Origin: Pseudoalteromonas sp. XMcav2-N
GTDB lineage: Bacteria > Pseudomonadota > Gammaproteobacteria > Enterobacterales > Alteromonadaceae
Direction: 5' to 3'
DNA length: 64,000 nt
NCBI RefSeq assembly: GCF_024124545.1
Contig: NZ_JAMXSF010000001.1
Location: 310,001 to 374,000 of the forward strand
This document shows positions 55,518 to 64,000 of the stretch, one piece after another; positions within the stretch are counted from its first letter, which is position 1, and the number at the start of each line of letters is the position of its first letter. Below the pieces are notes generated by a model. That model saw nothing but the letters and a program-made list of their open reading frames with translations, did not search any database and had not been told where the DNA came from. Both the position numbers and the translations under genes were made by a program.

Positions 55518-55550
55518 GTAGGGCAGGTAAGTGCCGGCCCTACTTTTCTT
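55518..55550 (+). terminator. Terminator after the YjiH gene
   Basis: GTAGGGC / GCCCTAC stem with a 12-nt loop, then CTTTTCTTT. It overlaps the stop of the convergent small gene. Confidence 0.65.
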
Positions 55551-55716
55551 TCTCTTCTTCACTCTCGGTCTTTGAGTCTGGCTTAGTTTGTTTATCGAGT
55601 TTGCCTTTCACATCAAAGCGGGTCATATATTTTAGCAGCATAATATTGCTAATGATGAACCCAAGTACCATCACAATAATCAGTATTACGTGCCAGGTGG
55701 GTAAGGTATTTTCCAT
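55540..55716 (-). CDS. Small DUF2897-type membrane protein
   Basis: 58 residues: one membrane helix (VILIIVMVLGFIISNIMLLK) and a Lys/Glu-rich cytoplasmic tail ending EEEKEK. Size and the SNIMLLKY pattern fit DUF2897 proteins of gammaproteobacteria. GGGAGC lies before ATG 55716. Function unknown. Confidence 0.75.
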   Translation of the reverse strand: MENTLPTWHVILIIVMVLGFIISNIMLLKYMTRFDVKGKLDKQTKPDSKTESEEEKEK

Positions 55717-56090
55717 CTTGACTTGCTCCCTATCACAGGGCCTTCATTGGACGTTCACTTCTATTGTATATCTTAATCATTCCTGACCTCAAGCCCAGAG
55801 CTGAGTATCTTAATCGACGCAGAAGAGTGAGGTGAGAGCAGCAACATCTACTCAATCGATAACGATAGATCAACGTAAGTAGCCGACAGGCTTGAATAGA
55901 GGACATCAGGGGGGCTATGGTGATTCGGATTGGTGCGCAGTGAGCATATTGACTTTGTCTTATTGCGATTTTGTTTTCATATTAGGTAAAGTGGTGTGAT
56001 TCTTGAGATCAGCAGCAGCTTTTTCATGATGCAATTGGTATCATTCCGCTAACAGCACTGCGACAATATTAATGGCATTAAGTGCGCGAT
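55717..56090. other. Intergenic region without a gene
   Basis: About 370 bp. It must include promoters for the DUF2897 gene and for the ankyrin gene (candidate -35 TTGACT near 55950). A partial match to the repeat end, AATTGGTAT, lies near 56034-56042. Otherwise nothing visible. Confidence 0.4.
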
Positions 56091-57452
56091 ATGACAAATA
56101 AGGTGGTTAATTCTTTAATGGAGCATGTTTTAATTTGGCCGGCTCAATATCCTTTGCTACTCAAAGGGCTGGTTGAAAATAATGGGGCTTTTATTCTGGA
56201 TGCGCTTGAGGCCTGGCCAGAGTGTGAAACCGTGACGGATCAGCAAGGCGTACGTTCGTCGGTCTTACCACCGCTGATGTATATTCTATGGCTTAAACCC
56301 CTGGAGCCGTTCGAATCTTGTCGCTACCAGCATATTGATGATTATGATCAAGCGCATCAGACATACTGCGATGAGTTATTACTTCATATCGCAGACGCCG
56401 GCGTCAGTCAGGATGAATTGATTGCCAAGTTACTAGGCGTTTTTGCTCAGTACGCTGATATTAAGGCACAGCTCACCTACCAAATGGAAACCTCCCCAGC
56501 CTCACTTTTGTTGGGCAAATCTTATACCCGTGCTCTGAGTGTCTTATTGCAGCACGGTTTACGATTAACGGCTGAGGAAGCGTGTGACTTATGGAAAATT
56601 GCAGATGAAAACATGCAGTTAGACCTGAGCCGCATGCTTGAAGACGTGTTACAGGATACCGTTGCAACTTTACAATTGGCGGTTGAGCGATTGCAGGCGG
56701 ATGACAGCTATGTGGGACTGCTGAAGCACTTGTGTAGTGGTGAAGAGGTCGAGCGATTGTTAGACCAGGCTTTGCTGGCCCATCTAATGTCTAAAAATGC
56801 CAAGCAATCTATCGCCTTAAAGTTGATTGAGCAGGGCGCAACAGGTCAAAGCAAAGATCCAACAGGGAAATCTGCCATGATGTGGCTGGTCGAGCAGGGG
56901 TTTGTCAGTGCCGCTCAGGCGCTAACTGACTATCATTGTCATCAGTCTCTGGATGACCTGGGCCGGAATTTGATGCATTATGCGGTCATGTCAAACTCTG
57001 TGGCGATGCTTGAATTGGTCGAGTCTATGGATGTGGATCCCAGGCTGGCAGATGCCACTGGCATGACCCCATATCGCCTGGCTAATCAGGCACAGGCAGT
57101 CGCTGCAAAGAAGTTTTTGGAACAACGCGGGATCATTGAGCTGTCATTTGCAGCAAAATATGAAAAAGTAGCACGTGTTTACAGCCTGTATGCACTGGTC
57201 GCAATTCTGATGCCCGTGCAGTTAAACTTCTTTTTTAATGAGACGCACAGTAACAAACTGTCTGCAACGATTATGATCTCGAGTCTGACTTTATTGTTTT
57301 TTGCATTGGCACGCTGGCAAAAACGCAGTCCACTCTATCCTCAGGACTCTTCCCCATGGAGTTTAGTCGGGGTCAACGTACTCGCCTGGTTGAGCATGTC
57401 GCTCCAGATATTGTTTAGTGTCGTGGTATTAATTGCGGTGATGGGAAGTTAA
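56091..57452 (+). CDS. Ankyrin-repeat membrane protein
   Basis: 453 residues. The N-terminal half is helical and unassigned. Ankyrin-like repeats lie around 255-365 (GKSAMMWLVEQGFVSAAQAL, GRNLMHYAVMSNSVAMLELV, GMTPYRLANQ). Three hydrophobic helices fill the C-terminal 90 residues. A membrane-tethered protein-binding scaffold is the best reading. Start at ATG 56091 or GTG 56082; both have weak ribosome sites. No known partner. Confidence 0.8.
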   Translation: MTNKVVNSLMEHVLIWPAQYPLLLKGLVENNGAFILDALEAWPECETVTDQQGVRSSVLPPLMYILWLKPLEPFESCRYQHIDDYDQAHQTYCDELLLHIADAGVSQDELIAKLLGVFAQYADIKAQLTYQMETSPASLLLGKSYTRALSVLLQHGLRLTAEEACDLWKIADENMQLDLSRMLEDVLQDTVATLQLAVERLQADDSYVGLLKHLCSGEEVERLLDQALLAHLMSKNAKQSIALKLIEQGATGQSKDPTGKSAMMWLVEQGFVSAAQALTDYHCHQSLDDLGRNLMHYAVMSNSVAMLELVESMDVDPRLADATGMTPYRLANQAQAVAAKKFLEQRGIIELSFAAKYEKVARVYSLYALVAILMPVQLNFFFNETHSNKLSATIMISSLTLLFFALARWQKRSPLYPQDSSPWSLVGVNVLAWLSMSLQILFSVVVLIAVMGS

Positions 57453-57477
57453 AAGCAGAGCCAAGGCTCTGCTTTTT
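57452..57477 (+). terminator. Terminator after the ankyrin gene
   Basis: AAAGCAGAGCC / GGCTCTGCTTT perfect stem with AA loop and T-run, starting in the stop codon. Confidence 0.9.
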
Positions 57478-57503
57478 CAGGAGAGTGAAGCTAAGAGTTA
57501 CGC

Positions 57504-57863
57504 TCACTCCGAGAGCGGTGTACTGAAATCTGCAGGTTTATCAAAGTCTCCAGAGATATCGCTCAGGTTATCATTTTTGAAATAAACGATTAACTCACGG
57601 CGTTGCTCTGAGTCTCGACCCAGGTTGAACACATAAGAGTAATGCCAGATTTCACTGTTAAACGCGTCTTTAGCCACCGGAGTGCCCAATACATATAAAA
57701 CTTGCTCTTTTGTCATAGCGATTCTGAGCTTATCGACATCGGACTGCTCCAGGAAGTTACCCTGAGGGATGTTTATCCGGTATACCCAGCTGGAGCAAGC
57801 GGATAGCATGGTCGTCGCAAGAATAATACTAAGCCAAACAAAAAGGCGCTTTTTTAACTGCAT
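57504..57863 (-). CDS. bamE: Outer membrane assembly lipoprotein BamE
   Basis: 119 residues. Lipobox LSAC (C23), then the BamE fold: YRINIPQGNFLEQSDVDKLR, MTKEQVLYVLGTPVAKDAF, WHYSYVF. BAM-complex subunit that binds BamD and phosphatidylglycerol. Monocistronic. Confidence 0.95.
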   Translation of the reverse strand: MQLKKRLFVWLSIILATTMLSACSSWVYRINIPQGNFLEQSDVDKLRIAMTKEQVLYVLGTPVAKDAFNSEIWHYSYVFNLGRDSEQRRELIVYFKNDNLSDISGDFDKPADFSTPLSE

Positions 57864-57993
57864 GTATGTGTATCCTTATTTTTGGTTGTATGAATGATAC
57901 AGAATGGATAAAGAAGGTAAAGTAGAATTATTGGTAAGTTTCGACCATTCGCAGTTAAAATAGTTCCATTCGATCTAAAGAGTAGTCACGGGC

Positions 57994-58302
57994 ATGAGTA
58001 ACGCACGGTCACCTTGGCACCTGTATGTAATTGAAAATAAATTTGGTCATTGGTATACCGGGATCACCAACGATGTCACAAAGCGCTTTTCAGCGCATGT
58101 TGCCGGTAAAGGCGCTAAAAGCTTACGAGGAAAGGGCCCGCTTAAACTAGTTTATACATTGGCTGTTGAAGACAAGCGTACAGCTGCCAGACTGGAATGG
58201 CAATTTAAGCGGTTATCTAAAGCTCGCAAAAGGGCTCTGGTTCAGGGGGCTGCCGACACTGATAATGCGGAAATAAAAGCGTTAATATGTGCCGAGACCT
58301 GA
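57994..58302 (+). CDS. GIY-YIG family endonuclease-like protein
   Basis: 102 residues of the YhbQ/UPF0213 type: HLYVIENKFGHWYTGITNDV (the GIY...YIG elements are reduced to LYV...YTG), KRFSAHVAGKGAKSLRGKGP, then LEWQFKRLSK with the catalytic Glu. Related proteins have weak nuclease activity; role unknown. Its end overlaps the convergent M28 peptidase by 61 bases. Confidence 0.85.
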   Translation: MSNARSPWHLYVIENKFGHWYTGITNDVTKRFSAHVAGKGAKSLRGKGPLKLVYTLAVEDKRTAARLEWQFKRLSKARKRALVQGAADTDNAEIKALICAET

Positions 58303-59132
58303 GCTAATTTAGGTATGTCCACTTTATCGAATTGATCCTTGTGCGTGTGATGAAAGGGATCTGTGCCAACCCCAAAGTAAGCAAAGGGGATACCGACCTT
58401 ATGAAAAGCGTAATGGTCACTGGCTCTCAACCAGTCAACTCTTGGGGTATCGAGGCGATGTGACATACGTGCTGTTGAGGTAAATACCAGAGCGCGGATC
58501 TCTTGATTAAATGCTTGCGTAATGGTTTGGGTATAAGCCTTTGCTTGTTTTGAGGTCAGAACATACAGACGGTTTTTTCTATTCACTGCGAGCATGTCCA
58601 GGTTAACATTTAAAGCAACACGCTCGGGGCTAAGGGTTGCAGCAAAGAAGTGTGCCCCATACAAGCCTTTTTCTTCGGCATCGGTTGCGACAAAAAGAAT
58701 ATCTCTGTGTCGTGTTTGTGTTATTAACTGGCGTGCTATATCCAGCATGACGACAACCCCTGACGCATTATCATTGGCACCTGGATAATAACGCGTCCCC
58801 TTACTACCCAAATGGTCGTAATGAGCACTGATAACGATTGCAGGCTCACAGGACGGGGTATTGCATGGTAAGGTTGCGACAACATTGTGCCCGTATCCCA
58901 GTTTTCCGAAGCCTTGGCGAAAGCGGAATGACTGGTAATAGACGTCTACGCCGGTTTCAGCAAAACGTGAATGTATGTAACGTGCACTTTTGTTAATATC
59001 AGCATAGCCAGATTCCCGACCAGCGTGCGATTTACTGGTAAGCGTCTTAAGATCGATTTCAAGCTCGCTGGCAGCCTGCGCAACTGAAGTAACACAACTC
59101 AACCAGAGTAGGCTAATTCTTAGCAGTTGCAC
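58242..59132 (-). CDS. Exported M28-family zinc metallopeptidase
   Basis: 296 residues with a signal peptide (ending AQAA). Zinc ligands are visible: His and Asp in ISAHYDHLGS and PGANDNASG, Glu pair in ATDAEEKGLYG, Asp in NLDMLAVN and His in THKDQFDKVD. An aminopeptidase-type enzyme. It overlaps the upstream TPR lipoprotein gene by 20 bases, so the two are translated together. Confidence 0.88.
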   Translation of the reverse strand: MQLLRISLLWLSCVTSVAQAASELEIDLKTLTSKSHAGRESGYADINKSARYIHSRFAETGVDVYYQSFRFRQGFGKLGYGHNVVATLPCNTPSCEPAIVISAHYDHLGSKGTRYYPGANDNASGVVVMLDIARQLITQTRHRDILFVATDAEEKGLYGAHFFAATLSPERVALNVNLDMLAVNRKNRLYVLTSKQAKAYTQTITQAFNQEIRALVFTSTARMSHRLDTPRVDWLRASDHYAFHKVGIPFAYFGVGTDPFHHTHKDQFDKVDIPKLAQVSAHINAFISALSVSAAP

Positions 59133-60318
59133 TCAACCACTCCAGTTTGTTCCGGTAGCGCTTCTTGTCATGAGTAAAACTTGCGTGATTCAGAGCGCGA
59201 TTCAGATATGTTCTGCTCAGCTCCAGCTCCCCCTGAATATAATAAACCTTAGCTAATCCAAAGTAGCCTTCATGCAGGGAGTTAGACAGTTTATTTGCTG
59301 TGCGATAGTGTTTCAGCGCTTTGTCGTAGTCTTCATTTGCAAACGCCTCATCGCCAAGTGCTATCTGATAGTAAGGGTTGTCTTTACGCAGGGAATGGAG
59401 TTGAGCTCTGATATCCTTTGCCTGTTGTTGTCTGTCTGTAATCTCGTACAACAGCGCAAGATTACCCATAGCTGTCTTATTTTCGTCATTGATCAGCAAT
59501 GCCTGCTTATAAAGCGCTTCAGCCTGAGTCATGTGATCATTGATCCGAAATAGCACTGCTAAATTTCCCCATGCTGCGGAATAGAGGGGATCGATGTCGA
59601 TGGCCGCCCTGAAATAGCTAAATGCTAAGTCCATCTCCTTGTTGATCATATGCATCGCGCCTTTGTTGCTGTAAAACATTGCGGTGATACGATCTTTGCT
59701 GATTTTTGAAGTCGAAAACTTTTGAGCACGGCTGTTGGGGTCAAAATCTATAATTACGCTTGCAGGTCGTGTATACACGACTTCGCGGTTGTCACTGTTC
59801 TTCCTGGCACCAGAGTTATCCTGTGTAACCACCAAATTAACGTGGCCAGTCAGCAGACTATAACCTCTGGTTTGTGCCCAGTACTCAGGGATATGAACAC
59901 GCTGGAACTGACCTTTGAAGCCCAGGTGCTCTGACAAGCTGTAGGCGAGAATAGAAAGCGACAGACAGTTTGCGTTCAGGTCGTAAAATGTTTCTGTTGC
60001 GCTGAGGTTCGCCCCGCGCATGTAAGACAAACTTGAGTCGCCATTTTCTACTAAAAACTGAAGTAACTGTTCAGCAACCTTAATATTGGAGCCATTGTGG
60101 CGAGCCAGGTAGCGGTCCAAAGTCGCCCGAATGTTTGCATCCAATGCAAAAATAGCGTGTTGTGATTCAACCTCTCGCTGAGTGAAAGGAGCGTTGTCGA
60201 GTAGTAGCATTTCGACTTCAGGCTGAACCCGGGTTGATTGACACCCACCGAGCAGCAAAGCAGAGACGGTCAGAATAGGGCAAAGATAACGTCGTGCGAA
60301 GTGAGTGTAACAGGTCAT
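59113..60318 (-). CDS. TPR lipoprotein with transglutaminase-like N-terminal region
   Basis: About 401 residues. Lipobox LLGGC (C26). The N-terminal half resembles transglutaminase/cysteine-protease folds: Cys in NANCLSLSILAYSLSEHLG, His in LLTGHVNLVV, Asp in IIDFDPNS in the right order. The C-terminal half has at least four TPR repeats (AAWGNLAVLFRINDHMTQAE, ALYKQALLINDENKTAMGNL, DEDYDKALKHYRTA-like). A possible periplasmic cofactor of the M28 peptidase. Start ATG 60318 or 60327. Confidence 0.8.
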   Translation of the reverse strand: MTCYTHFARRYLCPILTVSALLLGGCQSTRVQPEVEMLLLDNAPFTQREVESQHAIFALDANIRATLDRYLARHNGSNIKVAEQLLQFLVENGDSSLSYMRGANLSATETFYDLNANCLSLSILAYSLSEHLGFKGQFQRVHIPEYWAQTRGYSLLTGHVNLVVTQDNSGARKNSDNREVVYTRPASVIIDFDPNSRAQKFSTSKISKDRITAMFYSNKGAMHMINKEMDLAFSYFRAAIDIDPLYSAAWGNLAVLFRINDHMTQAEALYKQALLINDENKTAMGNLALLYEITDRQQQAKDIRAQLHSLRKDNPYYQIALGDEAFANEDYDKALKHYRTANKLSNSLHEGYFGLAKVYYIQGELELSRTYLNRALNHASFTHDKKRYRNKLEWLSATAKN

Positions 60319-60467
60319 AGGGGCCATTCCTAAATTCTACAGCTTTCTTTTAGTGTAGCTATTTTGACCGGTTAATGAAGCGAAAATTGTTACAATCCAT
60401 TGCAAATAAACACAGGTGAGAGCGCCTCTACGGGTTAACATGGTCGCGCAGTGGAAGGTATCTAATT

Positions 60468-60506
60468 GGGGGGGGGCAGGGCGGCTACACGCGGTTAGCC
60501 ACCCTG
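60468..60506 (-). other. Hairpin and poly-G tract behind the chemoreceptor gene
   Basis: On the minus strand GGGTGGCTA pairs with TAGCCGCCC (one G-T pair) and is followed by C's, seen as nine G at 60468-60476 on the plus strand. It looks like a terminator without a U-tract. A 9-base G run can slip in replication. Confidence 0.5.
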
Positions 60507-60512
60507 GTTAAG

Positions 60513-62420
60513 TTAGAAGCTGGCGACTAGTTTGTCGAGTGCTTTGGCTGAATTGGCTAATTGCTGAATAGCTTGTTCTGTATCGAGTTGTTCACCCATC
60601 ACGCCGTCACTGATCACGCTGATCTGCTCGATGCTGCGTCCAACATCTGCAACAACATTACTTTGCTGCTCCGTTGCGGTGGCTATCAGGGTCGTCATAT
60701 CATTGATCTGATCCGCTGTTTCTGTGATGGTGTTCATTAATTCGACCGATGTCTGCATGTTATCAACACTTTGCTGCGCTTGCTCAGAAGATTGAGCAAT
60801 TTGTGTCACGATTGAATCTGATGCAGCAGTCAGCTCCTGAATGGTTGCCTGAATTTCATCAGTTGACTGAGAAGTTCTGCTGGCGAGCGCCCGCACTTCA
60901 TCGGCTACAACAGCAAAACCCCGGCCATGTTCACCTGCACGTGCTGACTCGATAGCAGCATTGAGCGCCAGTAAGTTGGTTTGCTCCGATATACCCCGAA
61001 TAACGTCTAAAATACTGGCAATTGACTGAGTTTTGCTGGCCAATGTCGCCACCTGATCTGCCATTTGCTGAATATCCAGAGCGAGCTGATGCAGGGTCGT
61101 CTGACTTTGCTGTACACAGCTGTGACTGTGTTTCGTATGCTCGCGGCTTTCGTCGGTAAGTTTTGCGGTATTGTTAGCACTTCCGGCTATTTCCTGCACG
61201 GTGGCAGCCATCTGATTTATAGCTGCGGCCACAGATAAAGTCTGGGATTTTTGTTCATCCAGTGATGATGAGTTTTTCTTCGCCTGAGCAAATACATGCT
61301 CACTGGCAACACGTATATCATGACTTTCTTTTGCGACATTACAAATTGCCGCTTCAATTTTTTCGATAAACTGATTAAAGCCCTGACCCAGCGCTTGCAA
61401 TTCTGGCTGCTCTGCATTAGGAACGCGATAATTCAGTTTTGCGTCGCCGCTGCCCAGTTGGCGGAACACGTCGGCCATTTTGAGTAACGGTGCACTGAGG
61501 TTACGTGCCATAAGCATGCTGGCAATACATACCACTATCACCACGATCAGTGCCCAGAAGATAATTTGCCATTGTAACGAAGACACCTGAGCAAATACCT
61601 CAGCTTTGGGTACCTGTGCAATGACCAATAGCTCAGTACCCTCGATAGGGCTGGCTGCGACCAGGGAAGAGACGCCATCAGCGTCTAGATCAAGTACCAC
61701 AAAGTCCCGGCTATTACGCAACTGCCCGGCAGCTTGTGTGCCGTAAAGATCTGCAAGTTTTGTTTTGGCAACCTTGCTGGCATCGGGGTGAAGCTGGACA
61801 ACACCCTGAGATTTTTCAACGACGAATACAAATCCGCTCTGCTCAATTTTCATATTGGCCAACATGGTTTGCATCGCGTCGATACTTTTTGCCAGCCCGG
61901 CCAAGCCAATACCATTGGTTTGCTGATGATTGACGAACATTTTCACATCACCAGGTGCTTCCTGATAGATGCTGATGGAGTATTCTTCGCTACTTTGGGT
62001 AAACTGGAAAAACCAACCATCTTGTTGTTGATTGAGTACCCGCAAGAATCCGTTCTGATTCCAGTATTGTCGCGTCTCCCTGTTGGCCCAGGAAGCGGTG
62101 ACCAGTGCGTATTGATTTTGTACGCGGGCCAACTCCCTGAGCAGCACCTGCTCATTTAGCTGGCCTTTGTTGACCGAATCAAGCAAAAACTGATTGCTTG
62201 AAAGTTGCTTTGCTGCACTCTTAAGCTGGCCAATTTGTTGGCTAATCGACTTGTTGATGCTCTCAACCTTGCTGGGTAGCTCAGATCCCAGCATGCGGGT
62301 TTCGATCATAGACTTGGCCTGATAGGTAGAAATAAAGCCGATCAGACAAGCGACAACAACCGCGATTAAACTGCCCAGCAGAGTAATTCGTTGTGTAATT
62401 GTTAAACCAGTGTTATGCAT
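60513..62420 (-). CDS. Methyl-accepting chemotaxis protein
   Basis: 635 residues. Membrane helix near 12-33, a large periplasmic sensing region (dCACHE-like) to about 275, second helix ([17 protein letters not shown]), HAMP, then a long signalling coil whose hairpin tip is [20 protein letters not shown] with [17 protein letters not shown]. Couples ligand sensing to CheA. No che genes nearby. Confidence 0.93.
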   Translation of the reverse strand: MHNTGLTITQRITLLGSLIAVVVACLIGFISTYQAKSMIETRMLGSELPSKVESINKSISQQIGQLKSAAKQLSSNQFLLDSVNKGQLNEQVLLRELARVQNQYALVTASWANRETRQYWNQNGFLRVLNQQQDGWFFQFTQSSEEYSISIYQEAPGDVKMFVNHQQTNGIGLAGLAKSIDAMQTMLANMKIEQSGFVFVVEKSQGVVQLHPDASKVAKTKLADLYGTQAAGQLRNSRDFVVLDLDADGVSSLVAASPIEGTELLVIAQVPKAEVFAQVSSLQWQIIFWALIVVIVVCIASMLMARNLSAPLLKMADVFRQLGSGDAKLNYRVPNAEQPELQALGQGFNQFIEKIEAAICNVAKESHDIRVASEHVFAQAKKNSSSLDEQKSQTLSVAAAINQMAATVQEIAGSANNTAKLTDESREHTKHSHSCVQQSQTTLHQLALDIQQMADQVATLASKTQSIASILDVIRGISEQTNLLALNAAIESARAGEHGRGFAVVADEVRALASRTSQSTDEIQATIQELTAASDSIVTQIAQSSEQAQQSVDNMQTSVELMNTITETADQINDMTTLIATATEQQSNVVADVGRSIEQISVISDGVMGEQLDTEQAIQQLANSAKALDKLVASF

Positions 62421-62525
62421 TAAACTTACTACTTTTTGATCCCGTGACTCATAATTTTAGCATGGTCAATAATTAACACCTATAGGTATAAAGTCACTGT
62501 CATAATACTGTCATACTTCAGGGGG

Positions 62526-62555
62526 CAAAAAAGCCCACTGCATAGCAGGTGGGCC
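62526..62555 (-). terminator. Terminator of ilvC
   Basis: On the minus strand GCCCACCTGC / GCAGTGGGC with one bulge, followed by a T-run, 86 bp after the ilvC stop. Confidence 0.8.
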
Positions 62556-62640
62556 TTGGTTTCTAACAAGCGAACTAAAATGGCAAATTTGCTTGGTTAA
62601 CAACTTTTGAATTAATAAAAGATTGTTAATATTTAATGGG

Positions 62641-64000
62641 TTAGATTATTTTCTTCATGGCAGACATATAACCACGCAAAGTATTGCCAACTATTTCAAC
62701 CGGGTGATTTCGGATGGCATCGTTTACGCTTATCAGTGCCTGATTGTCTACCTCATTTGAGCTTTGTGACAACCCTTTACCAATAACATCTGTACCGATT
62801 TTCTCCATAAACGGCTTGAGTAATGGCAAACAGGCGTGGTTGTACAGGTAGCAACCGTATTCCGCTGTATCTGAAATGGTGCGGTTCATTTCGAAAAGCT
62901 TTTTACGGGCAATAGTGTTGGCAATCAATGGCGTTTCATGCAAAGACTCATAGTATGCAGACTCTTCGATAATGCCAGCGGCAGTCATGGTTTCAAACGC
63001 CAGTTCTACACCAGCTTTGACCATAGCAACCATTAAAATGCCATTGTCAAAAAATTCCTGCTCTGCAATTTCTTGTTCACAATTGGCCTGTTTTTCAAAC
63101 GCCGTTTCTGCAGTTTCAGCACGCCAGCTCAGCAGCTTGGCATCGTCTTCATGCCAGTCTGCCATCATCCCCTGAGAAAACTCACCACTGATAATGTCAT
63201 CCATATGCTTGTTGTACAGCGGACGCATAATGGTTTTGAGCTCTTCGCTCAGTGTAAATGCTTTGATTTTGGCCGGGTTCGACAGGCGATCCATCATGTT
63301 GGTAATGCCACCATGCTTGAGTGCTTCGGTGATCACTTCCCAGCCGTACTGGATGAGTTTTGAGGCATAACCGGGCTCAATACCCTGCTCGACCATTTTG
63401 TCGTAGCACAGCAAAGAACCAGTTTGCAGCATGCCACACAAAATGGTCTGTTCGCCCATCAAATCAGACTTCACTTCAGCAATGAAGGATGAATGTAGTA
63501 CTCCTGCGCGGTGTCCGCCTGTGCCTGCTGCATAGGCTTTTGCCTGAGCGAGACCATGTCCCTGAGGATCATTTTCAGGGTGAACAGCGATAAGCGTTGG
63601 CACACCAAAGCCCCGCTTATATTCTTCACGTACTTCGGTACCCGGGCACTTAGGTGCGACCATGATGACGGTGATATCATCACGGATCTGCATCCCTTCT
63701 TCGACAATATTGAAGCCGTGTGAATATGCTAGTGTGGCACCTTGCTTCATTAGCGGCATGACCGCTTCAACAACCGCTGAATGTTGCTTGTCGGGTGTCA
63801 GATTCAGTACCAGATCAGCCTGTGGGATCAGTGTTTCATAGGTACCGACCTCAAAGCCATTGTCACTGGCGTTGAGGAATGACTGACGCTTTTCATCTAT
63901 AGCTGACTGACGTAGCGCATAGCTTACATTCAGACCTGAATCACGTAAGTTGAGGCCCTGATTGAGACCTTGAGCACCACACCCAACAATTACCAGCTTT
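62641..64000 (-). CDS. ilvC: Ketol-acid reductoisomerase, long type (partial)
   Basis: The visible 453 residues cover the Rossmann loop ([18 protein letters not shown]) and both C-terminal domains ([61 protein letters not shown]). Class II, about 490 residues, as in E. coli. Makes dihydroxy-isovalerate and dihydroxy-methylvalerate in branched-chain amino acid synthesis with NADPH. The N-terminus lies beyond the window. Confidence 0.96.
   Translation of the reverse strand, partial: KLVIVGCGAQGLNQGLNLRDSGLNVSYALRQSAIDEKRQSFLNASDNGFEVGTYETLIPQADLVLNLTPDKQHSAVVEAVMPLMKQGATLAYSHGFNIVEEGMQIRDDITVIMVAPKCPGTEVREEYKRGFGVPTLIAVHPENDPQGHGLAQAKAYAAGTGGHRAGVLHSSFIAEVKSDLMGEQTILCGMLQTGSLLCYDKMVEQGIEPGYASKLIQYGWEVITEALKHGGITNMMDRLSNPAKIKAFTLSEELKTIMRPLYNKHMDDIISGEFSQGMMADWHEDDAKLLSWRAETAETAFEKQANCEQEIAEQEFFDNGILMVAMVKAGVELAFETMTAAGIIEESAYYESLHETPLIANTIARKKLFEMNRTISDTAEYGCYLYNHACLPLLKPFMEKIGTDVIGKGLSQSSNEVDNQALISVNDAIRNHPVEIVGNTLRGYMSAMKKII

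Noticed and set aside
56034-56042. Third copy of the interspersed repeat
   Set aside because: Only AATTGGTAT matches; no partner end or inner block nearby.

Overview
The window reads as chromosome of a marine gammaproteobacterium of the order Alteromonadales, most likely Pseudoalteromonas. This is inferred from the proteins (long-type IlvC, T- and P-protein TyrA/PheA side by side, RseABC-LepA-LepB-Rnc-Era-RecO-PdxJ block, BamC/BamE, DUF2897-type small protein, secreted GH18 chitinase, GG-leader peptide) and not from any database search. Coding density is high. There is no tRNA, rRNA, CRISPR array, prophage or complete insertion sequence that I can see.

Layout. 1-3.1 kb: end of rplS, then convergent tyrA and pheA. 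tyrA has two TyrR-like boxes and pheA has a leader peptide with an attenuator. A MITE-like repeat lies between them and touches the pheA stop codon. 3.2-9.5 kb: signalling (PAS-GGDEF-EAL protein, STAS protein, REC-PP2C-HATPase regulator, GAF protein) with yciH. 9.5-11.9 kb: aminotransferase, SOS-controlled yebG, ComEA-like protein. 11.9-15.6 kb: solute-binding protein plus TonB-dependent receptor, and divergently a 52-residue GG-leader peptide. 15.6-25.3 kb: dsbB, NUDIX, membrane AraC regulator, DUF418, MerR/methyltransferase pair, S41 peptidase, fadR, peroxiredoxin and a two-gene small-protein operon. 25.4-31.5 kb: double-receiver protein, smrB, prmB-aroC, Fur-boxed orfX-sodA, yghU. 31.6-38.9 kb: chitinase, MscS channel, lrgAB, crotonase, DNA-mimic protein, DUF481 and a membrane protein. 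39-51.6 kb: conserved housekeeping core: ygfZ-slyD, sdhE-ygfX, nadB, then rpoE-rseABC-lepA-lepB-rnc-era-recO-pdxJ. 51.6-64 kb: bcp-gcvR, bamC (without the usual dapA), YjiH, DUF2897, an ankyrin membrane protein, bamE, GIY-YIG, M28 peptidase with TPR lipoprotein, a chemoreceptor and the end of ilvC.

Themes. Aromatic amino acid synthesis recurs (tyrA, pheA, aroC, an aromatic/aspartate aminotransferase). Envelope stress and outer-membrane assembly recur (rpoE-rse, bamC, bamE, lepB). Several classical regulatory sites can be read directly: paired TyrR boxes, a Phe attenuator, a LexA box, a FadR-like site, a Fur box, a sigma-E promoter and a MerR-type promoter with a 19-bp spacer. The least explained items are the GG-leader peptide at 15453-15611, the two repeats that each end on a neighbour's stop codon, and the small secreted/membrane protein pair at 24.8-25.2 kb.
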